A stretch of DNA of 64,000 nt from Nocardioides sp. CER19 (GCF_029846275.1 NZ_JARVWS010000002.1:1054001-1118000), one strand, 5' to 3'. Shown: positions 25,424-32,660, counted from the stretch's first letter. Notes: a model not told the origin generated them from the sequence alone. Translations and numbers: made by a program.

Positions 25424-27478
25424 GTGTCCGCCAGCCCCGACGCCCTGCTCGACGCTCTCGATCCGGAGCAGCGACGCGTCGCCGAGGCGCTGCGCGGCCC
25501 CGTCCGGGTGCTCGCCGGAGCCGGTACGGGCAAGACGCGCGCGATCACCCACCGGATCGCCTACGGAGTCGCGACGGGCGTCTACGCCCCGGCCGAGGTC
25601 CTCGCCGTCACGTTCACGACCCGCGCGGCGGGGGAGATGCGCCAGCGGCTGCGCGGCATGGGGGCCGGCGCGGTCCAGGCCCGGACGTTCCACTCCGCCG
25701 CCCTGCGCCAGCTCCGCTACTTCTGGCCGCACGTGCACGGCACGGAGCTGCCCACGCTGACCGAGTCCAAGCTCGGCATGCTGGCCCAGGCCGCCCGCCG
25801 GCACCGGCTCGGTGCCGACCAGGCGCTCCTGCGCGACCTCGCCTCCGAGGTCGAGTGGGCGAAGGTCAGCAACGTCCACCCGGACTCCTACGCCCGCGTC
25901 GCCCGTTCCCGCGGACGCGAGGTCAGCAACGTCGACGTCGAGACGGTCGGCCGGGTCTTCGGGTCCTACGAGGAGGTCAAGCGCGAGCAGGGCCGGATGG
26001 ACATGGAGGACGTGCTCCTCCTGACCGCAGGGCTGCTCGCCGAGGACGAGCGGGTCGCCGCACACGTGCGCCGTCAGTACAAGTGGTTCGTCGTCGACGA
26101 GTTCCAGGACGTCTCGCCGCTGCAGTCGGCCCTGCTCGACCTGTGGCTGGGCGGCCGCGACGAGATCTGCGTGGTCGGCGACCCGGCGCAGACGATCTAC
26201 TCCTTCGCCGGCGCCGACGCCGCCTATCTGCGTGGCTTCCCGAAGAAGTACGCCAACACCACGAGCGTCGAGCTCGTCCGCAACTACCGCTCCACCCCGC
26301 AGGTGGTCGAGGCTGCCAACCGGCTGCTGGCCGGCACGTCGAGCCACGGCGTCGAGCTGCGCGCCCAGCGCCCGGCAGGCCCGGCCGTGACCTTCCAGCC
26401 GCAGTCCGACGAGGTCGCCGAGGCCGACGCCGTCGCCGCGCGGATCCGCCAGCTGCATGCCGACGGCCGGGCCTTCGGCGACATCGCGGTCCTGTTCCGC
26501 ATCAACGCGCAGTCCGAGACCTTCGAGGAGGCGATGACCGCCGCCGGAGTCCCCTACGTCGTCCGCGGCGCGGCGCGCTTCTTCGACCGCCCCGAGGTGC
26601 GGGAGGCCGTGACCCGCCTGCGGGGTGCCGCCCGGTCGGGGGAGGGCGAGGAGTTCCTCGAGACGGTGCACGCGATCCTCGCCGGGATGGGGTGGACCTC
26701 CACGCCGCCGGAGTCCCGGGGCCAGGTGCGCGATCGCTGGGAGTCGTGGCAGGCCCTCATCGACCAGGCGACGCAGTTCGCCCAGGCCGCCGGCGACGCT
26801 GCGCCGCCCGACCTCGGTGCCTTCGTCGACGACCTCGACCGCCGCGCGGCCGACCAGCACGCTCCGGTCGCCGACGGCGTCACCCTGGCCACCTTCCACG
26901 CCGCCAAGGGCCTGGAGTGGGACTCGGTCTTCCTCGTCGGCCTGCAGGACGGCACCCTGCCGATCACCTACGCCCTCGACTCCCCGGCGGCGATCGAGGA
27001 AGAGCGCCGCCTGCTCTACGTCGGCGTCACGCGTGCCCGCCGCGACCTGAGCCTGTCGTGGTCGGCGGCCCGCCAGCCGGGCCAGCGCGGCAGCCGCAAG
27101 CCGTCGCGCTTCCTCGACCCGCTGCTTCCCGAGTCCGCCCGGGCTGTGGAGCGACCGAAGGCGAGTCGCGGCGCGCGCATGTGCCGGACCTGCGGGCGCC
27201 CGCTCGGCAGCGCGGCCGAGAAGAAGGTCGGCCGCCACGAGGACTGCCCGGCGCCCTATGACGAGGACCTGTTCGCACGGCTCAGGGAGTGGCGCACGGC
27301 GACGGCCAAGTCGCTCGAGAAGCCGGCGTACGTCGTCTTCCCCGATGCCACGCTCGAGGCGATCGCCGAGCGGCGGCCCGTCTCGCGGGGCGACCTCCTG
27401 CGTGTCCCGGGCGTGGGCGACGCCAAGCTGACGGCCTACGGCGACGAGGTGCTCGCGATCGTGGCAGAAAATCCCTGA
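25424..27478 (+). CDS. uvrD2: UvrD2-type ATP-dependent DNA helicase with HRDC domain
   Basis: A 684-residue superfamily 1A helicase. Walker A GAGTGKT is at residues 32-38, DEFQDVS begins at residue 225, and later motifs are GDPAQTIYSFAGA, RNYRSTPQVV and HAAKGLEWDSVFL. After the motor comes C587-x2-C590-x14-H605-x2-C608, matching the zinc-linker position that is four Cys in mycobacterial UvrD2. An HRDC domain (VFPDATLEAIAERRP...VPGVGDAKL) ends the protein. It unwinds DNA 3' to 5' in repair. GTG 25424 is chosen as the first start close to the conserved region. It precedes whiB7, as in mycobacteria. Confidence 0.92.
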   Translation: MSASPDALLDALDPEQRRVAEALRGPVRVLAGAGTGKTRAITHRIAYGVATGVYAPAEVLAVTFTTRAAGEMRQRLRGMGAGAVQARTFHSAALRQLRYFWPHVHGTELPTLTESKLGMLAQAARRHRLGADQALLRDLASEVEWAKVSNVHPDSYARVARSRGREVSNVDVETVGRVFGSYEEVKREQGRMDMEDVLLLTAGLLAEDERVAAHVRRQYKWFVVDEFQDVSPLQSALLDLWLGGRDEICVVGDPAQTIYSFAGADAAYLRGFPKKYANTTSVELVRNYRSTPQVVEAANRLLAGTSSHGVELRAQRPAGPAVTFQPQSDEVAEADAVAARIRQLHADGRAFGDIAVLFRINAQSETFEEAMTAAGVPYVVRGAARFFDRPEVREAVTRLRGAARSGEGEEFLETVHAILAGMGWTSTPPESRGQVRDRWESWQALIDQATQFAQAAGDAAPPDLGAFVDDLDRRAADQHAPVADGVTLATFHAAKGLEWDSVFLVGLQDGTLPITYALDSPAAIEEERRLLYVGVTRARRDLSLSWSAARQPGQRGSRKPSRFLDPLLPESARAVERPKASRGARMCRTCGRPLGSAAEKKVGRHEDCPAPYDEDLFARLREWRTATAKSLEKPAYVVFPDATLEAIAERRPVSRGDLLRVPGVGDAKLTAYGDEVLAIVAENP

Positions 27479-27488
27479 AGAAATGCCA

Positions 27489-27527
27489 TTAAATGATTTG
27501 CGGGCTTTGAAGCGCTCCCACTAGCGT
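27489..27527 (+). promoter_or_regulatory. whiB7 promoter with AT-rich WhiB7-type element
   Basis: TTGCGG (27498-27503) and TAGCGT (27522-27527) are 18 bases apart. Directly before the -35 lies ttaaatgat (27489-27497), a strikingly AT-rich patch in a GC-rich genome. WhiB7 is known to activate its own promoter through an AT-rich stretch next to the -35, read by its AT-hook. The predicted start (~27534) gives a leader of ~425 bases. Confidence 0.75.
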
Positions 27528-27604
27528 TTCCGTCAACCCCGAAAAACCGCGCACAGCGGAGCTGGCTGCTCCCGCGCACGATCCCACGAAGGAGGTGGCA
27601 AGAC

Positions 27605-27817
27605 ATGAGCATCAACCTGATCCAGCAGACGACTGACATCCAGTCGTCCATCGGCATGTCCGGCTACCGCCACGCCTTCGGCACGTGCACCAACGCAGCC
27701 CACTTTGCTGTGCGCACCGTCGATCTCTCCCAGGGAGAGGTGGCTCTCAAGCCGGCCACCGCTACCCGCAAGGGCTGGGTTCGTGGGACCTACGCCTGGA
27801 GACCACCGAGCGTCTGA
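27605..27817 (+). CDS. whiB7 leader peptide (upstream ORF)
   Basis: A 70-codon ORF with an excellent Shine-Dalgarno (GAAGGAGGTGG) eight bases before its ATG, beginning MSINLIQQTTDIQSSIG. It lies in the whiB7 leader, and its stop is 22 bases before the attenuator hairpin. In mycobacteria and streptomycetes a translated uORF at this place senses slowed ribosomes and lets transcription pass the terminator. The peptide itself is unlike any enzyme. It is probably regulatory in cis rather than a functional protein. The C-terminal coding part overlaps one strand of a putative antiterminator. Confidence 0.75.
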   Translation: MSINLIQQTTDIQSSIGMSGYRHAFGTCTNAAHFAVRTVDLSQGEVALKPATATRKGWVRGTYAWRPPSV

Positions 27818-27839
27818 GAAAGACGTCGGCAGACCTCCA

Positions 27840-27885
27840 GGCCGCGGAACCCGAACCAACGGGATCCGCGGCCTTTCTGTTTCTT
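27840..27885 (+). terminator. whiB7 attenuator (intrinsic terminator in the leader)
   Basis: ggccgcggaacccg (27840-27853) pairs with cgggatccgcggcc (27860-27873) at 13 of 14 positions around the loop aaccaa, then tttctgtttctt follows. An alternative pairing exists: gcctggag (27794-27801, inside the leader ORF) matches ctccaggc (27835-27842) exactly and would take the base of the terminator stem. This is the standard layout of ribosome-dependent attenuation. Confidence 0.85.
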
Positions 27886-27958
27886 GCAAGTGGATCCCAA
27901 GTCACGCGCCACACCATCAAAGAAGAAACGCGATCAGGAAACTCAGGAGGTGAACGAG

Positions 27959-28306
27959 ATGACCACCAGCGTTCTCGACCGCGCCGACCAGGCGTTCGAG
28001 GCTGGGCTGGACCGAGTCACAGACCCCACCTTGGGTCTGCTCCACGACTCGGCCAGCAAGGTCGACGACGAGCTGCTGCCTTGCCGGGCGAACAACCCGG
28101 AGCTGTGGTTCGCCGAGTCCCCCAGCGACGTGGAGTACGCCAAGGCCCTGTGCCAAGGCTGCCCCGTTCAGGCGATGTGCCTCGACGGTGCTCTCTCGCG
28201 ACGCGAGCCGTGGGGCGTGTGGGGAGGTGAGCTGTTCCTCCAGGGAACGGTGATCCCCCGCAAGCGCCCCCGCGGACGCCCGCGGAAGAACCCGATCGTC
28301 GCCTAG
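27959..28306 (+). CDS. whiB7: WhiB7 antibiotic-resistance transcription factor
   Basis: A 115-residue Wbl protein. C42, C65, C68 and C74 are the four ligands of the [4Fe-4S] cluster, GVWGG is at residues 86-90, and the C-terminal AT-hook RGRP (residues 105-108, in RKRPRGRPRKNP) is specific to WhiB7. It binds the housekeeping sigma factor and switches on intrinsic resistance genes when ribosomes are inhibited. GGAGG is correctly spaced before ATG 27959; an upstream in-frame ATG at 27884 is within the terminator tail and unlikely. It lies downstream of uvrD2, as in mycobacteria, with a regulated leader. Confidence 0.93.
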   Translation: MTTSVLDRADQAFEAGLDRVTDPTLGLLHDSASKVDDELLPCRANNPELWFAESPSDVEYAKALCQGCPVQAMCLDGALSRREPWGVWGGELFLQGTVIPRKRPRGRPRKNPIVA

Positions 28307-28354
28307 CCGAAGTCCACACGACCCATGAACCTTTTCCGAAACAGGAGCATTGTT

Positions 28355-28519
28355 ATGAGCACCATGCAGGAAGACCTGGCGCGGGCCCAGATGGCCGCGC
28401 GCCTGGGAGAGGCGCAGCAGATGCGGCGGGGCCACCAGTTGGCCGCCGCTCGCCGGCTCAGCCGCAAGGCCGAGCAGGCAGCACAGCTTGCGCGTCTGGC
28501 CCTCGCCCGCGCTCTGTGA
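28355..28519 (+). CDS. Small helical protein downstream of whiB7
   Basis: A 54-residue basic, Ala/Arg/Gln-rich peptide (MSTMQEDLARAQMAARLGEA...) predicted as one long amphipathic helix. AGGAG lies seven bases before ATG 28355; an earlier in-frame ATG at 28325 lacks such a site. It follows whiB7 by 48 bases and precedes a strong terminator, so it is likely on the same antibiotic-responsive transcript. I do not recognise a family. It could be a helper of WhiB7 or a ribosome-associated factor; both are guesses. Confidence 0.6.
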   Translation: MSTMQEDLARAQMAARLGEAQQMRRGHQLAAARRLSRKAEQAAQLARLALARAL

Positions 28520-28567
28520 TCCGGGATCACCTCCCGGCACCCTGATCGCGGGTGTGTGACACGAACG

Positions 28568-28615
28568 GCCCGTCCGTCCCACCTAGTTGGGGCGGGCGGG
28601 CAGTTCTGCTTTTCT
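28568..28615 (+). terminator. Intrinsic terminator ending the whiB7 transcript
   Basis: gcccgtccgtccca (28568-28581) pairs with tggggcgggcgggc (28588-28601) along all 14 positions if two G-U pairs are allowed, with a six-base loop, followed by the T-rich agttctgcttttct. Confidence 0.85.
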
Positions 28616-28621
28616 GGGTGT

Positions 28622-28783
28622 GTGCAGACCTGTGACTTCTGTGGTCGTACCGCTCCCGAGGGCGCCGAGACGCTCGCCTGGACCACCGCCGTCGAGCGCG
28701 GCGTCCGCAAGACCTACTGCGACGTCTGCTCCCGCGAGAACCTGCGGGCCATGGAGGGCAAGCTCGACTCCGAGTGGTGGTGA
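28622..28783 (+). CDS. Small zinc-ribbon protein
   Basis: A 53-residue protein with two Cys pairs, CDFC near the N-terminus (after VQT) and CDVC near residue 34, giving a C4 zinc-ribbon. Between them is a hydrophilic strand region (ETLAWTTAVERGVRKTY). GTG 28622 starts only seven bases after the terminator T-run, so it may have its own short-leader promoter. The protein is of a type frequent in actinobacteria with no known function. Confidence 0.7.
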   Translation: MQTCDFCGRTAPEGAETLAWTTAVERGVRKTYCDVCSRENLRAMEGKLDSEWW

Positions 28784-28784
28784 G

Positions 28785-29597
28785 CTAGCCGACGAGCACC
28801 GGCGTCGCCGACCTGATGGTGAGCCGCTGCGGTGCTCCCGCGATGGTCACCGTCCCGTCGACCGGCGCCCACGCGCCGCCGTCGAGCTGGTAGTCCGCCT
28901 CCCACGTCGTGTCGACGCTCGGCGACACCGTGCCCTTCTCGAGGTAGCGGTGCGTCACGTCGAGGGCCGGGTACGCCGCCCCGGGCTTGCTGGTCCGGGT
29001 CTCCGTGCGGTCGCCGAAGTGCCACGTGAAGCTCTGCGTCCTGATCCGGAATCGGACTTGGTGGCCGAGCAACGTGACCGTGCGCTCGAACGGCGCCGCC
29101 TCGGTGTAGAAGTTCGTGTCGAAGTTGACCAGCGTCGCGCCGCCGGGTGGCTGGATCACCAGCACCGACGCGGGCAGTGGGATCTGCCTGAACGCCCGAA
29201 GGATGTCGCCTTGGGTCGGCATTGGATCGGGGGTCGCGGAAGTGGGATCGCCGCAGCTGTTGTGGAGGTCGAGAACTTGCCCATCCTCTGTGGCGTACCA
29301 GGTAATGGACATGGGGCTGCCGTCCGGACATGTGCGGGGTGCACCGGTGCAGCCGACACCTGGCACCGCGCCGCACGTAGTGGTTGTAACGAAGTGCCCC
29401 GGTGGCAAGTCGGAAGCCGTGGGGGTGGCGCCGCCTCCTTCGGTCGAGTCGCAGTCATCTATGACGACCCCAACATTGAAGACTTGGTCACCTGCGTTCG
29501 TATTAGCCGTTCCATCGCACGGGGCCGAGACCACTTGAACGACTACAGCAAATGCGACGACCAAGCCAGCGCAGATAGCAAGGCGGAACGCGGTCAT
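28785..29597 (-). CDS. Exported or membrane-anchored protein with PKD-like domain
   Basis: A 270-residue protein. The N-terminal ~25 residues (FRLAICAGLVVAFAVVVQVV) form a signal peptide or anchor. An extracellular part follows with four to six Cys (DDC, TTCG, GCTGAP, TCPDG, HNSCGD) that may form disulfides. The C-terminal half has TWHFGDRTETRTSKPG and VTHRYLEKG, typical of a PKD-like beta-sandwich. The ATG overlaps the stop of the upstream lipoprotein gene by four bases, so the two are an operon. Function unknown; surface display or polymer binding is plausible. Confidence 0.75.
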   Translation of the reverse strand: MTAFRLAICAGLVVAFAVVVQVVSAPCDGTANTNAGDQVFNVGVVIDDCDSTEGGGATPTASDLPPGHFVTTTTCGAVPGVGCTGAPRTCPDGSPMSITWYATEDGQVLDLHNSCGDPTSATPDPMPTQGDILRAFRQIPLPASVLVIQPPGGATLVNFDTNFYTEAAPFERTVTLLGHQVRFRIRTQSFTWHFGDRTETRTSKPGAAYPALDVTHRYLEKGTVSPSVDTTWEADYQLDGGAWAPVDGTVTIAGAPQRLTIRSATPVLVG

Positions 29598-30157
29598 GGC
29601 AGGACCACCAACTGCGCAACCTTCCAACCGTCGTGCGTCGCAAGCAGTTCCAGACGGTCGCGAGCATGACTGCCCCCGCTGGTCTTATCGTTCGCGGATC
29701 CCGGCATGTCGACCGTCTGGTTAGAGAACCGTAGGTCGATGGTCACGTATGCGAGTTGTAGTTTGCCGGCTTTCAGCCACTCGACCCGGTAGCGAGACGG
29801 CCTAGTTTGACCGCCTCTGATCGAACCGCCGGCCGCGTAGACCTTCTCGATACTGCGCGCTCCGCCTTCGCAGCCCTTGCAGCCACCAAGGCTAAGAGCA
29901 GTGATGGCCGGTGTGTCTCCGGTTGCCTGTGCATAGTCGACGACCTGCCAGAAGTACTCCACGAACGCCTTCGCCCCGGCCTTGGTGTGTGCCTTGGCGG
30001 CGTCGGGCATCACCGGAGCGGTGGGGGAGGGCGTCGGGTCGGGTGGCGTGGAGGAGACGGTGGGGGTCGGCGGTGGCGGTGACGGATCGGCGGATCCTGA
30101 GCACGCCGACAGCGTGAGCAACCCGAGTCCGATGAGGACATGCGCCGTACGCCCCAT
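29594..30157 (-). CDS. DUF6318-type lipoprotein
   Basis: A 187-residue lipoprotein. The signal peptide HVLIGLGLLTLSAC has a lipobox ending in C19, followed by a Pro/Thr/Ser-rich wall-spanning linker. The domain begins PDAAKAHTKAGAKAFVEYFWQVVDYAQATGDT and has a CKGC pair, the pattern I associate with actinobacterial DUF6318. It is coupled by overlap to the PKD-like protein gene. Codon use looks less GC-rich than in the neighbours, hinting at different ancestry. Function unknown. Confidence 0.8.
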   Translation of the reverse strand: MGRTAHVLIGLGLLTLSACSGSADPSPPPPTPTVSSTPPDPTPSPTAPVMPDAAKAHTKAGAKAFVEYFWQVVDYAQATGDTPAITALSLGGCKGCEGGARSIEKVYAAGGSIRGGQTRPSRYRVEWLKAGKLQLAYVTIDLRFSNQTVDMPGSANDKTSGGSHARDRLELLATHDGWKVAQLVVLP

Positions 30158-30307
30158 AGGTGGTCCTTCCCGAGATCTAAGCGGAAGTTAGCCCCGGAAG
30201 ACACCGGCCGGGAAGAGTTAAGAAGCACCTGTGGACGACGCGATCCCGCGAATTGGGGACGGTCCCATGGACCGGCCTGGCCCCGTGCTGGCCCTACTCT
30301 CGGCCAC

Positions 30308-31036
30308 ATGACGCCGTTCTGGCTGACGATCTTCCTCGACCTCCCCGCGGCGCGGCATGACGCAGGCACCCGGTTCTGGCTGGCAGCGACCGGCTACGGG
30401 CTGTCGGCCACGCGGGGCGACCATGACGAGTTCGCCACGCTCGTGCCACCGGTCGGCGACGCCCACCTCAAGCTCCAGCGCACCGACGGTGCGACGCCGG
30501 GCGTGCACCTGGACCTCCACGTCGCCGACCTCGACGGCGCGGTCGCGCACGCGGTCGCTCTGGGCGCGGAGCTGGTGGCGCGGCCGGGCCACGCCGTGCT
30601 CCGCTCGCCGGCCGGCTTCGTGTTCTGCCTGGTGGGCGAGGAGCGCGCCGAGGCGACGCCGCCCGCCGACTGGGGCACCCACCGTTCGCGCGTGGACCAG
30701 CTGACCATCGACGTCGCTCCCGACGCGTGGGACGCCGAGGCGGCGTTCTGGTCGGGCCTCACCGGCTGGCCGGTGCACCGGGGGAGCAGTCCCGAGTTCG
30801 CGCGGCTCGGCACACCGTCGGAGCTGCCGGTGCGCATCCTGCTCCAGCGCCTCGACGAGGGCGAGACGCACGGTCACGTCGACATCGCCACCGACGACCG
30901 AGGTCAGGAGGTCGAGCGGCTCACGGCCCGCGGCGCGGACCAGACCAGGTGGCACGAGCACTGGACGGTCATGACCGGCCCGGACGGCAGCACGTTCTGC
31001 GTCACGGAGCGTCGGCCCGACACCGGGCTCAGGTGA
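30308..31036 (+). CDS. VOC superfamily (glyoxalase/dioxygenase fold) protein, two modules
   Basis: A 242-residue cytosolic protein with two tandem betaalphabetabetabeta modules. The first runs from MTPFWLTIFLDLP to FVFCLVGEE; the second begins HRSRVDQLTIDVAPD and ends DGSTFCVTERRP. This is the glyoxalase-like family seen in actinobacteria; the role (isomerase, antibiotic binding, dioxygenase) cannot be set. ATG 30308 directly precedes the first strand. Its 3' end overlaps the convergent E1-like gene by eight bases. Confidence 0.85.
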   Translation: MTPFWLTIFLDLPAARHDAGTRFWLAATGYGLSATRGDHDEFATLVPPVGDAHLKLQRTDGATPGVHLDLHVADLDGAVAHAVALGAELVARPGHAVLRSPAGFVFCLVGEERAEATPPADWGTHRSRVDQLTIDVAPDAWDAEAAFWSGLTGWPVHRGSSPEFARLGTPSELPVRILLQRLDEGETHGHVDIATDDRGQEVERLTARGADQTRWHEHWTVMTGPDGSTFCVTERRPDTGLR

Positions 31037-31871
31037 GGTCCTCGGCGAGCACCACGTCCCACGCACACCCGCACAGTGGGTGCCGGGCCCACTCCCGGAG
31101 GACGGGCGCGCCGGAGGTGCCGAGGAGCAGCGACGCGGACCACGTCGCCGGTACGTCGCCGTCGACGTAGGACGCGACCTCGCGCACGGCCAGCGCCAGC
31201 GCGGCCGCCTGCAATGTCGGGGACACCGGCACCGGACGCGACGCGCGCGCGAGCTGGTCGGCGACGACCGCCCGGCGCGGCTCGGTCTCGGCGCGGGCGG
31301 CGTCGACGCAGCGCAGACACGCCGTCCGGCCGGGCTCCACGAACGGGCCCACCTCCCAGCCGGCCGGTGCGCCACTCACGACGAGGTGTGGACGGCCGTC
31401 CTGCAGCAGCGCGTCGAGCCGTCCGCGCCGGACCGGGCCGAGGCCGACGACCAGCGTCACGGTCGCGGCCGTGGTGACCGGTCGCATCCCCTCGGCTCGT
31501 AGCAGGGAGACGAGCTCGTCGTGCAGCCCGGGCGGTGCCTCGACCGAGACCCGCGCTGCGCGCCGTGCCGCGAGTCGGATCGGCGCGGAGGGGCCGTGCT
31601 CGGCCGCGAGCCGCTCCTCGAGCGGCGATCCGGGCACGGCGACCAGCAGTCCGGCCGCGCTCAGCCGGTCGAGCGCCCGCACGGCCGGCAGGGAGGACGG
31701 CGGCTTCCAGGCGGCGTCCGGGTCGGCGAGCGCGCTCAGCAGGCGGCGTACGTCGGGGGAGTCGGCCAGCACCACGCGCGCCGGCGCGTCGAGGCCGACC
31801 TGGAGGTGCTGGTCGTCGAACCGGGCGGCTTGCCAGCCCGGCCGTAGTAGCGGGCGCCCGAGGTCATCCAT
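31029..31871 (-). CDS. TOMM-type E1-like / cyclodehydratase partner protein (orphan)
   Basis: A 280-residue protein. The C-terminal half resembles the E1-like, zinc-binding partner proteins of thiazole/oxazole peptide cyclodehydratases: GPFVEPGRTACLRCVDAARAE with C185 and C188, and PLCGCAW with C267 and C269 for zinc. The N-terminal half (DDLGRPLLRPGWQAARFDDQHLQVGL) looks like the leader-peptide recognition domain. No YcaO protein, dehydrogenase or precursor peptide is nearby, so it stands alone. A similarly placed gene near whiB7 in mycobacteria (Rv3196 region) may be its counterpart. It may bind a peptide or nucleotide in a different pathway. Confidence 0.65.
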   Translation of the reverse strand: MDDLGRPLLRPGWQAARFDDQHLQVGLDAPARVVLADSPDVRRLLSALADPDAAWKPPSSLPAVRALDRLSAAGLLVAVPGSPLEERLAAEHGPSAPIRLAARRAARVSVEAPPGLHDELVSLLRAEGMRPVTTAATVTLVVGLGPVRRGRLDALLQDGRPHLVVSGAPAGWEVGPFVEPGRTACLRCVDAARAETEPRRAVVADQLARASRPVPVSPTLQAAALALAVREVASYVDGDVPATWSASLLLGTSGAPVLREWARHPLCGCAWDVVLAEDLT

Positions 31872-31972
31872 GGCCGGACAGTGCCACGGATCGGGTCCGC
31901 GCGCCGGTCGTCCTCCACAGGGTCTTGACGGCCTCGCCCGGCGGCTCGGCCTGCTCGACCACCAGGGAAACA

Positions 31973-32011
31973 GACGGCGGGGTCGCCCGGGAATCCGGGC
32001 GACGCCGCCGT
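31973..32011 (-). terminator. Intrinsic terminator of the DUF5679 gene
   Basis: gacggcgg (31973-31980) pairs with ccgccgtc (32004-32011), and cgcccgg (31984-31990) pairs with ccgggcg (31995-32001) inside, making a long hairpin. Read on the minus strand it lies 20 bases after the DUF5679 stop and is followed by ctgtttccct. Confidence 0.75.
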
Positions 32012-32030
32012 CGAAGCAAGCTGAGTGCGC

Positions 32031-32189
32031 TCAGGCCTTGCCGAGGATCCGGTTGAGGTTGGTGCCACAGACCGGGCAGACGGCCTTGGCCATCTTGGTG
32101 CCCTTGTCGTTCACCTTGATCTCACCGGTGGCCTCGCGCTTCTCCTTGCACTTGACGCAGTAGAACTCACCGCTCCAGGACTCCGCCAT
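32031..32189 (-). CDS. DUF5679 zinc-ribbon protein
   Basis: A 52-residue protein. It carries CVKC and CPVCG, a four-cysteine zinc ribbon, between Lys-rich stretches (KEKREATGEIKV, RILGKA at the end). This is the actinobacterial DUF5679 family, probably a small nucleic-acid-binding or structural protein, function unproven. The Shine-Dalgarno aaggaggcc stands correctly before the ATG at 32189. The gene has its own terminator and is divergent from the PHP protein gene across a 477-base regulatory region. Confidence 0.9.
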   Translation of the reverse strand: MAESWSGEFYCVKCKEKREATGEIKVNDKGTKMAKAVCPVCGTNLNRILGKA

Positions 32190-32389
32190 GACGGCCTCCT
32201 TCTATATGTCTCACGTTGGTCGTCGCGACGGGGTGGGTTTCGGGGAAGCCCGTCGGTGTCCCAGGGCAGAACGCCGCAGGACCGAGTCGACCCTACGGCA
32301 CGCTGAGCCGTGATCGGCACTGGATGCACGCTCAGCGCCCCCGCGTGTCGCGCTCGGGATGTAACGCCGACGCCTCCTGGTGACATGAA

Positions 32390-32459
32390 GAGACCCCCGG
32401 TGCCTGGATCGTCCTTCGCCTTCCCCTTGCGAAGGGCGTCCGGCGGCGCCGGGGGTCTC
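32390..32459. ncRNA. Candidate structured RNA or orphan hairpin
   Basis: gagacccccggtgcc (32390-32404) pairs with ggcgccgggggtctc (32445-32459) along 15 positions with one G-U. Inside, ccttcgc and gcgaagg form a second stem. No T-run follows on the plus strand; the minus strand continues ttcatgtcacc. Because both neighbouring genes point away, it is not their terminator. A small RNA gene is possible but unproven. Confidence 0.4.
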
Positions 32460-32518
32460 GTCTGCCGAGAAACCTAGGAGGCGCGCGGCGCGAGGGTCAA
32501 CGCATCGAATCCTCACCT

Positions 32519-32660
32519 TGTGGACGAACCTGTGGAGAGGATGCGGATAACCGGGGTAGGTGCCGTGGACAACCTCGGGACAGCGTGTGGAACAGGTTCT
32601 GGTGGGAGCGTGCGCCACGCGTGTGACCTGCGGCGATGCATCTCCACCGGGTGTGGAGGA
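32519..32660 (-). promoter_or_regulatory. Phased array of six DnaA-box-like 9-mers
   Basis: Six 9-mers close to TGTGGAYAA (complement of the DnaA box TTRTCCACA) lie in one orientation: tgtggacga 32519, tgtggagag 32531, tgcggataa 32542, cgtggacaa 32564, tgtggaaca 32586 and tgtggagga 32652. The start-to-start distances are 12, 11, 22, 22 and 66, i.e. almost exact multiples of 11, so all would face the same side of the helix. Two of the six differ from consensus by one base. Confidence 0.6.

Noticed and set aside
28587..29669. Plus-strand open frame of ~360 codons opposite the PKD-like gene
   Set aside because: Low-complexity Arg/Ala-rich content. The minus-strand pair has a signal peptide, lipobox and coupled overlap.
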